64,000 bases of DNA from Pyrenopolyporus hunteri (lineage: Eukaryota; Ascomycota; Sordariomycetes; Xylariales; Hypoxylaceae), in assembly GCA_902806595.1 (NCBI GenBank), contig CADCXC010000038.1, positions 558,001 through 622,000 on the forward strand. The letters run 5' to 3'. The number at the start of each line of letters is the position of its first letter. Positions within the stretch are counted from its first letter, which is position 1. The notes beneath the pieces are model-generated. The model saw nothing but the letters and a program-made list of their open reading frames with translations, was not told the origin of the DNA and searched no databases. The position numbers were made by a program, and so were the translations under genes. Of the stretch, positions 55,976 through 64,000 are shown piece after piece.

Positions 55976-58324
55976 CTACGGTACGACGCTTGCCAGTACG
56001 GATTTCGCCCGTTGCCTCGTAACCTTCTTGCTGACTGTGTATACTAGATCAAGTGTGAAAAAGTGCATTATCTGGGCTTGCGCCGTCGGAATTGCGCCGT
56101 AAAGCGGCGCCACAAGCGGCGCCATCGCGTAATCGATGAAGTTCTTCTTGATGTTGCGGTGCGAGAAGCACATGCCCTTAGCAAGGCCAGCCTCGTTCAT
56201 CTCCCTCTCCCGTGTGGTGGCGCAAATCCTGTGGAATTTTTCGTAAAGGAACAGCATCAACACGACTTCCATAAAGCCGGCGGTCCTTAGAACGTTGCAG
56301 AGAGTGAAAAGCCAGCCCAACTGGTGAGGATCCGAATTACCAACCACCCACATATACAGGGTCGACGCAATTACGAGGATGGTCATTTGCAGGGGTAGGA
56401 AGTGAGCCTCGAAAAGTCGGTGGAAGAGAGTAATGACTCGTTGCCAGTCAGGTTCCCGTAGCGTATCAGAAGTAACATCATGGAAGACTTGGCTCTCAAG
56501 AGTCTGTTCGGGGCCCATATCAAGCTGGCTCTGCGTAATGTACGAATCGGTAGGGTTGTTCCTGTTCCACGTTAGCTTCGTCCTTCGCGAAATCCTACGG
56601 AGCAGAACTTACAAGGCGACGTGGAGGGGACGGAAGGCCCTCGCAGTGTGCTTTCGCTCCTGCCAGAGCTCCACGAGTTTCCTAATAGCAAAGCCGGAGT
56701 CCAGAGCCCCCCACATGTGTCGTAAGGCTTGCTTATAGCGGGCCTGCATGTCGTTGTACACTCCGTGGATACCCTTACCGCCGTCACCCTTGACGTTGCT
56801 CTGGCTAACGGGGCTCAAGATAGTCCTCACGGTCAAGTTTCCGTTCAGCGCGAAGAAACACTTCAGATACATATGCAGATCCTCGCCGATAGCCTCGGTA
56901 TCACCATCCCAGCCACCGACTCTGTCGACCAACATAAGGGGGACCGAGTAGACAGACGTGGGAGGAGCAATGGTCGAACCGCGGTAAAGACCCGATAGAC
57001 CAGCAGCAGCCCATAGAATATCGGCAACACGAACAATGGCGGGAACGGCGTGGGCGTTGCGGTCGAAGATGATCGGGGCAGCATATAACGTAGTGTTGGC
57101 TGTCTCCGAATAAGAGACGTGCATACCAGTAAGCAGAGAGAAGTAGTTGGTGGAGAGGTGGCTGTCAGCTACGACGGGGCAAAACAGGTTAGCTTATTGT
57201 CATACGAGATAATTTCCCTGGGGCGGCCTCGCCAAGGCCCAAAAAATCAAAGGGGTAAGGGGGGGAGTAGAGCACGTACCATCGATTCCGGTGACGATTA
57301 CGTTCTTCCTGATGCTCGACTGATACTTCTCGCTGAGCTTACGGGCAGCCCACGCCATGTTGCTACCTTTACCGGGAGATTCACCAGGAATATCAGAGGG
57401 GTGGAGGGTGAAATCAATTGATCGGAACTTCTTGACGAATTCTTGAATAAGATTCATAGCCTTCATTTCGACGTTATGTTCGCGTTGTTCCATGGCCAGG
57501 TAAATCTAAAACGCGTCTCGTTAGCATCGAAAAAACGAACAGCCGGTAATTAGAGCACTGGGCGATAAAACTGCGCCGTCGTTGATATCCTATGTGGCCA
57601 AGGACGGCGGAGCTTCACGCGTCTCGTGGAACTCCAATTGGCTAGATTAAGAATAACTTACGTCGTAATCCGATCGGGCCTGAGGGTGAGACGCCAAAAC
57701 GTCAAGAGTCTCTCGCAGACTGTCAATCTCCTCCTTGTAGTTGGGAATTACGATAGCGTGAATAACCTGATCGTGAACCGCCTCGCCATCGGTGTAGAAT
57801 TCGGGTTCAATGTCGCCAGCTTCGCTGCTCGTGGCCGAGGAAGGAAGAGAATCCTCCTTGGAAGAAGTCAATGTCTCGGAGCTGGAGAGGGAGGTGGAAG
57901 AACCGCGTCGGCGGTGCGTCAGCTTGAAATCCCGGAAAGATCTGCTCCGCGCCGCCTTCTGCAAGCTTCGGGTGACGTCGAACAGGGCCCAGCACGAACG
58001 CATCGGGAAGGCGAAGACAAGGAAGTGGATCAGGAGGCAGTAGTAGGCGAAGACGAGCGTCCACATGCCGCCGCCCTCTGCGGACATGGAGGCGGCCGAG
58101 TGCGACGGTTTGCTTAAGGAATCTTGTGGGATATACTTGTAGTCATATCGCGATGCAGCTGCTTCCTTGGTGATAACCCAGTAGCTGAGAGCTATGGTCA
58201 TTAGCATGGCCAGCCCTCCAGCTCTCCTCGAGCACCAGCCGAAGAGCGACATGGCTGCTGGTGACGGTGACGGTATTGCGATTGACTCCTCGTAGGTGAT
58301 TAGGCTAAGACGACCGAAGCTCAA
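55976..58324 (-). CDS. GT2-type membrane glycosyltransferase
   Basis: Four exons: 58324-57662, 57505-57280, 57168-56613 and 56561-55976; 676 residues. Introns of 156, 111 and 51 bp all close in phase. Two N-terminal membrane segments (SRRAGGLAMLMTIALSYWVI, WTLVFAYYCLLIHFLVFAFP) precede a Ser-rich loop. The catalytic region begins HAIVIPNYKEEIDSLRETLD, the nucleotide-sugar-binding start of family GT2. The spliced joint ID-ADSHLSTNYF makes the metal-binding DADSH motif near residue 298. GEDLHMYLKCFF, near residue 390, gives the ED acceptor motif, and QARYKQALRHMWG is a variant of the Q-R-x-R-W processivity site. C-terminal membrane segments follow (PLQMTILVIASTLYMWVV and others). The sugar and acceptor are unknown. 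It resembles fungal GT2 proteins grouped near cellulose/chitin/hyaluronan synthases, but is not a standard chitin synthase. Likely in the secretory or plasma membrane. Confidence 0.88.
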
Positions 58325-59978
58325 GAGGGGAATATTAAGGAGTGTGGGTGAGTTCGCCGTACGAGGAACGAGGAAAGGGAAAGAAGAAGACGGAGAGTTG
58401 CAACAAGGTCGTTCGGAAAAAGGATGACCGCAAGGAAGGACGTAGAGTGGGAATGGGTTGTGCGGTAGAGGGAGGGAAGAGAGAGAGAGAGGAGGGGGCT
58501 GGGACGGTACTGGGGATAGCGTCGCGATGTTTCGTGCACTAGCCGCACAGTAACCTTGGGATTGAATGGCCTCTCTTAGGTTGCAATACTGGGGGTGGAA
58601 GAGGAAAAGGAGGGAAAAATAAAAAATTGGTAGTAATTGGCAAAGCAGGGCAAGAAAAACGGAAGAGGGAAGCTGGAAAAATTACTAGGTTGAACCTCAC
58701 GAAGGTAATAACAATTAGGGAAAAGGGGAGCCTTGTTTAGTACGACGAGAAATTAGATGGGTAGGGATTCTGCGCCCCCCAAAAGTGGACAAGAGGTTGC
58801 TAGGTTGCTAGGTACCTAGTAGCTCTGACGACGGGACGGGTTCTAATTCCCAGATATTCCAAGCATGGGTCGTTTTAGTAGAGTCTAGGTTGCTGCGTAG
58901 GCCTAGCGTTCGCTAGTCACCTACTGCGAGGTAGGTACCTATTTCTCTGGGCTGTGGGTTTTCGCTGCAGGTTGCAGGATGTACAGTACATACATGCGTA
59001 CCTACCTTGTATTGTACGTCAGGTACGACCTGCAAGGCTATTGAAAGTTAATAACACTCATGCGTCTTTCAAGCCCCACCACTATTTTTTTTTTCGTTCT
59101 TTATGCAATACATGGTATCCATGTGTCTTGAGAGTTGAGTGGAGTATGTACTTACCGAGTATTTATGTAAAGAGTGAGCCGATCGTGTTTCCGAACATTC
59201 TGTTGGAATTAAAGGCCCTGCGAATCACCGACCTTCATTATGCTATCTATATAAAGCTAGCGGGAGAAAGAAAACCACCTCACCTAACCCTTATCATACA
59301 TGGTAGTGACAAAGGGTTGCGAAGCTAAGGCGTGTCGAGTTTGTCTTGTACAGCGCCTATTACTCTATATACATAATACATGTACAATATGTAGGTACAT
59401 ACGATGGCGTCCACGTCGACAACGCCCACGTACAAACATAGCATATCACACAAAGAGCCAAGGGTTACCTAAGGTGAGTAAATGCGGTGTTCCCTTAATT
59501 AATATGAGGGACTCGAAGCTGTGCCATTCCATCGGTTAGATACCTGAGATATGTACCTCAACTTTCAGGTACGCATTAACCACGGGCAAAAAAGCGCAAA
59601 TGATAAAGAGACAATCGCCCTATCGAGACTTTGGGGGCCTCTTTCATCACGGGTCCATGTAAGTACCTATCTACCTACATACACGGTATGTACCTATATG
59701 GGTACGTACAGCGGAAGAGCGTTCCTGGGGGATTTCGAAAAGTCAGTTCATTCCCCTGGGGGAAAAAGTGGCGTTTTCTGCGGGTTATATGGTACATATC
59801 ACACGCACTTATCGACGCTACTCGATTCAGACAGACCCCTAGAAACGTAAGCCCCATACCTCTAACACAGCCAACCGAGTCTTTTTGAAGGCTCACGTTT
59901 TAGGAACCTTACTCAGTTGGAAAAAAGCACCTACAACCTGCACCGCAGTACATGCATACCGCATGGTATTGTACATAC

Positions 59979-60010
59979 AGGTAGGTACCTAGGTACCTAG
60001 AGGTAGGTAA
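59979..60010. repeat. Palindromic CAGGTAGGTACCTAGG tract
   Basis: Consecutive GGTACCTA units with both CCTAGG and GGTACC centres, a further copy of the dispersed motif. Confidence 0.75.
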
Positions 60011-62967
60011 GATGTGGTAGGCGCGAAGATAAGGATGGTATGTACTTATGCATCTATCTGGCTTTGGTAGGTAAAACCCATTTCGCAACGGGCCTAGTCA
60101 TTATGTGCGGAACTCGACCCATCCATACGGGCATCTTGGGTTTAGCTGCCTACTCCTTACATGTATCTGTCCTTTATTTGAGGGTTGAGAACCCGAACCT
60201 TTTACGTCAGAGTTGTTATCGCTTCGTGCCGTCAGTTGTTGCATTACATACCTCATATTATTTTACCTACCTACGTACGGTAGCTTCATGCTTCCTGTGT
60301 AGGTAATTTCGATAGGCTATTATTCTTTCCTTCTCCGATATCGAAAGGTCGGTAGGTATGCTATGGTTAATGCTGTTAGATGAATTGCATTTAATTATCT
60401 TTTTTCTCTTCATCCCAGAAATGATGACTTCAGCTTCTATAATTGTCCGCTTACATACGTCTGTGGACATGCGACGCATACATATCGACCTAGGTGCTGA
60501 TGTACTGTACATGCGTTTACATCCGGGACCAGGCAACCGTCGTACCATAGTTCGGTATAGTTAGGTTACGTGGGGAGTATGTCGTAGTAGCAGCGCACAA
60601 GGTTCACAGCCATCCCGCCCCAAGGCTGATCAGGTAGGTACGATGTAAGAATGTCTAGGCTGTATTCCGCATAGGTAGTATTCTAGTTGATTATAGTTCG
60701 ATTCTTACCTGTTGTCCGCCAGTTGTCGAATCTCGTTGGCTGAAGCGAGTTCATCATCTGCTGTCGAATCCTATCTCAGCCTTCCTAGATCTTCAGCAAC
60801 GCTTACGCTTACGCTTACGGCAGAAACGGCCACAACGAGATCCGGGGCCATGTCGCTCAGCTCGCTTGTGCCCTACTACCCTCTTAACTCTATCTGCCTT
60901 CTTCCATGTTGGTATCTGACCGACCTACATCTGTATGCCTACAGATACCTAGGTAGGCATGCATACCAGGTATAAACATCATCGATGATCCTAAGCTAAC
61001 AGCTATACCTAGGCGAGGCGTCCCAGGGTTACAGCAGCACATGTAATACCTTTACCATTAGTGGCAGGCTGTTAGACCGTGGCTGCGTATCTAGGTCGCA
61101 GTTGGAAGTGGGATGCGGGTAGCGATGGCGGTTCTTAAGGCATCTGATTATCTTGCCGAGCGAATATGCATGCACCCACCCACGGTCGGTTACTAGGCAC
61201 GCCTGATGGTGTGCACATACTCCCTAGTTTCGTCACCATCTGACTCTAAAGGTAGCATACCGCTCCCCGACATACATATACGCTACACCCTGCGAATGTA
61301 CGAATATATGAAAAATGCTGGGCAACCTTCCAATCCCAGCTTCTGATTTTCCCCCTACAGATATCGTATCACAACTCCTTCAGATGAAAGAGCACAGCTC
61401 CCGTCAGCCGGGCCCCGTCCAGCGTCTAACCTTCGAGACACTGCCGTGCTGCGTTGCGTCTCTGCGCCAGAAAAAGACGTGAGTTTTCATGCCTGATCCT
61501 CCGTACGCACACGCACGTCCTACGGCTCAGACTATGATGACATAGTTGGTTGTGTATACCAGGCATGCATACCTAATACTCCAAGGCTATAGATCCCTTG
61601 CGCCACATGTCAACGCTCCTAGTTTCAAATGCTCTGCATACCTGGTATATGAATGTGTGTACTATGTAGTATATGGTTGTGTTCCCCCTCCTTCTCCTAC
61701 GCAGTAGCACGGCTTCCATAGGTACATCAAGTATTAAATAAGTAAGTAGGAAGCGGACAAGTGTCCTTGAAGCCGCTAACCCAGCGCCGAGCTTCTTGTC
61801 TCGCACTTATCTTGCATATATATGACATATGCGGTTAGCTGGCCAAGAGGTGGCTGTATGCTAGACATACCATAGTAGTAGTAGCAGGTAGGTATAGGTA
61901 TCGGCGTCAATACTATTGAAAATACTTGGATATACTTGGATATACATCATACATTATACTACGCATGCGTACCTTAGGTAGGTATGTACGTATATGTATG
62001 TAGGTTTGCGCTCCTGAAAGCTAACCTCCTGCAGCTCGACATCACTACTGCATACAACGTACATGTGCACCGTCCACTAAGGTGCTGGGCGCGTGGGCCA
62101 CGGTGGCTTGTTTCCCTGTTTAGCCACGCACTGCCATCCGCTAGTCGTCACCATCCCCTCGTCATCGGTCTTCGCTTCTGATGTTCTGATGCAAGTCGAG
62201 ACTTACCAAGAGAGGCGCTGCATCACCATTGCGGTATAAGAGAGGGGTAGAAACAATGAGCCGTTCGTTCGCTTGTGGCGCTTTATGCCACGTACATTTC
62301 TCGTATGGGAATAGTTCATGTTTCCATAGGTATTCTTTTTGCGTCCATCTACGAACGTATACGCTAAGTGTACCCGTGGACGTGGGTGTCGGTGTAAGTG
62401 GTTGCGAAGTTCTCCCAAAGGTCCTAACGTTGGCTCGGTTAATCGCATGGGATCGGCTTCATTTACCGGTATATCGCTGCCTATTGCAACTTGCGAACGA
62501 CTCTGTACCTCAGAGGTACCGGGACTCGTCCTTTTTCTCTCCTACATGTAGGTGCTGAGCTGCAACACGCTTAGCCCTCGGGCGCACAGTGCTACTTCTG
62601 CTAGCGGCGCGCCCCCCCGCGAATGGAATTGCGCAGCCGGTGGCCAGAATTACCAGAAGCAGAACTCTGACACCGTACTGTCCTTTCGCTTCCTTTCGAG
62701 TTCCGAAACTCGTCTCCCTAGCCCTTTGAACGATTTTTGAAACGCCGTTCGAATAATCCCCTGCTGATCGTTATAATGGCGCCTCGCAACAATGAATTCG
62801 TCTCTTTCTTCCGCGACAATCGCTCTCCACGTCTCTGCAGGACAGTGTGGAGGCCGCCAATATTGAAAGACCGTACCCTAGACGTATACATTCTATGTGA
62901 CGCTCGCAAGTACCACTAGTACCGAGGCGATACATACAACAGGATGACCTACAGAGGTGGGTACGTA

Positions 62968-63002
62968 ATGGGCCGTGGGCCGTGGACCGTGGACCGTGGG
63001 CC
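62968..63002. repeat. Short tandem GGGCCGTGG / GACCGTGG repeat
   Basis: Four imperfect copies of a 7-8 base unit (GGCCGTG or GACCGTG) in a row, the outer two with GGGCC and the inner two with GGACC. Confidence 0.65.
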
Positions 63003-64000
63003 AGGAGGAGCTCTCTCCTTTGGTTCACTTGTACCTACATGACCTAGCACCTGATCCCGGTCCGCAGCATAGCTACTCTACATACCCATAGTACCTCACC
63101 TATCCTCACCCCCTGGTCCTTCGATGCGACCGTGCGAAGCAATTTAAACATGCGCCTCGGACAATTCTGATTGGACCTCGCCGAACCGACAATCCACGTT
63201 TATTTGCCAGTTGAGATTACTGGTCCACCGTCGATCTGGATCCGTCGCTCGCTACCTATTATCGGTGGCCTGAATGGCTGAAATGGCTGTAAATTCTGCC
63301 CTTCTGAGCTCTAGGGGCGGGACGAAGGCTCGAAAAGGTGGTGCTACGAATCGTAGGGGTCGTCTTCTCACCTCTTATCTTCGAAGCACACGCCCGAGAA
63401 TGGCTCTTGTCCATCCGCACGGACATGAAAATCCTCAATATATAAGGGGTAGCGACCAAGCCAAGCTAAGCATGTCCGCCTGCATATGGAGTCTAGATGA
63501 AAGTTCGGGGTCGCGCGTATAAAATACGTCTCTGGTCCGTTGCCCGAAACGGGAGCCACGAACCCTTTTTTTCTCTCCTCCGACACGAAAGACCTAGACC
63601 TGGGCCTGGGGGCTTTTTCCAGTAAAAGGGGTCCTCGGCAAGGCTTACCCAAACATTGACCCTCGCTTGGCGATAGTCGAATACAACATGGCCCGTGAGC
63701 CCTGACCGGATGTGTGAAACGCGTTCGACTCTTTCTCCATATATGGATTGATGAGAAAACGCGTCATTAGAAAAGCTGTGTAGGACCCCGATCAGCCAAT
63801 CAACACGTTCGCGGGCACTTTTCGTCCCAACTCTGTAAAACCATTGAGCTGTCGGATCCGTGTCTTGATACGCACGTCTCGTGGCAGATGTCGTAGATAC
63901 CTACATGTAGGTATGTATCATAGGGAAGGTTGCCGAGCCCGATTGATTACGGCGTGCAGTTGGAGAAAACGGAAAATGATAGGTAATTTTCGTATATTCT

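Larger units (their letters stand above)
58325..64000. other. Right-hand gene desert, 5.7 kb
   Basis: Upstream of the GT2 gene to the end of the window. I find no credible gene: frames are below 125 codons and have no recognisable motif. It is rich in TACCTAC/GTAGGTA units, with palindromic tracts at 58803-58820, 59979-60010 and 61966-61985. A short GC-rich direct repeat (GGGCCGTGG/GACCGTGG) is present at 62968-63002. Confidence 0.55.

Noticed and set aside
62229..62558. A 109-codon plus-strand frame in the right-hand desert
   Set aside because: Overlaps other frames, is Cys/Ser-rich at random, and has no recognisable domain or splice context.

Overview
This window comes from a filamentous ascomycete nuclear genome, most likely a Sordariomycete. 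Genes have short GT-AG introns of about 50-170 bp with CTAAC-type branch sites. Families include fungal Clr5, SUN and Isc1, and one gene is an apparent orthologue of the perithecium kinase PUK1/stk-21. There are no operons, prokaryotic genes, CRISPR arrays or recognisable tRNA/rRNA genes. Fifteen protein-coding genes are supported, and most intron positions could be placed by restoring reading frame and family motifs.

Layout. 0-0.9 kb: a partial conserved hypothetical gene on the minus strand, running off the left edge. 0.9-4.8 kb: no gene. 4.8-14.7 kb: a Clr5-domain protein, SIL1 (ER nucleotide exchange factor) divergent from a complex I 17.8 kDa-type subunit, ribosomal protein uS19 (RPS15), and a C2H2 zinc-finger protein. 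14.7-24.9 kb: a 10-kb gene desert. 24.9-32.3 kb: a SUN-family wall protein, an FMP42-like MFS transporter, and PYM divergent from QCR9. 33.4-46 kb: the very large N-recognin UBR1, a WDR5/Swd3-like protein with an N-terminal RS domain, and ISC1. 46.2-58.3 kb, all on the minus strand: an NDR-type protein kinase, an FKBP39/Fpr4-type prolyl isomerase, a DJ-1/PfpI-like gene, and a GT2 membrane glycosyltransferase. 58.3-64 kb: a second desert. Intergenic DNA repeatedly carries a short palindromic motif built from TAGGTACCTA and ACCTAGGT.

The main discovery candidate is the kinase gene at 46237-49122. Its frame is fully open except for one in-frame TAG at 47250-47248. That TAG replaces the first Trp of the invariant kinase WW (CD-WW-SVG, subdomain IX). 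The next 337 codons, including the C-terminal NDR hydrophobic motif, are intact. In Fusarium graminearum PUK1 and Neurospora stk-21, UAG at this kind of site is recoded to UGG by sexual-stage A-to-I mRNA editing. Here the target A has the preferred 5' U and lies in the loop of a two-step hairpin that I can draw by hand (47265-47233). I read the gene as a conditionally decoded kinase, not a simple pseudogene.

The other genes are mainly housekeeping: protein folding and ER quality control (SIL1, FKBP), respiration (complex I subunit, QCR9), translation and RNA (uS19, PYM), protein turnover (UBR1), chromatin (WDR5-like, FKBP, possibly Clr5), sphingolipid metabolism (ISC1) and cell wall (SUN, perhaps GT2). 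They do not form a biosynthetic cluster. QCR9 is structurally unusual: five exons in 183 coding bases, a first exon that is only the ATG, and one GC-AG intron.
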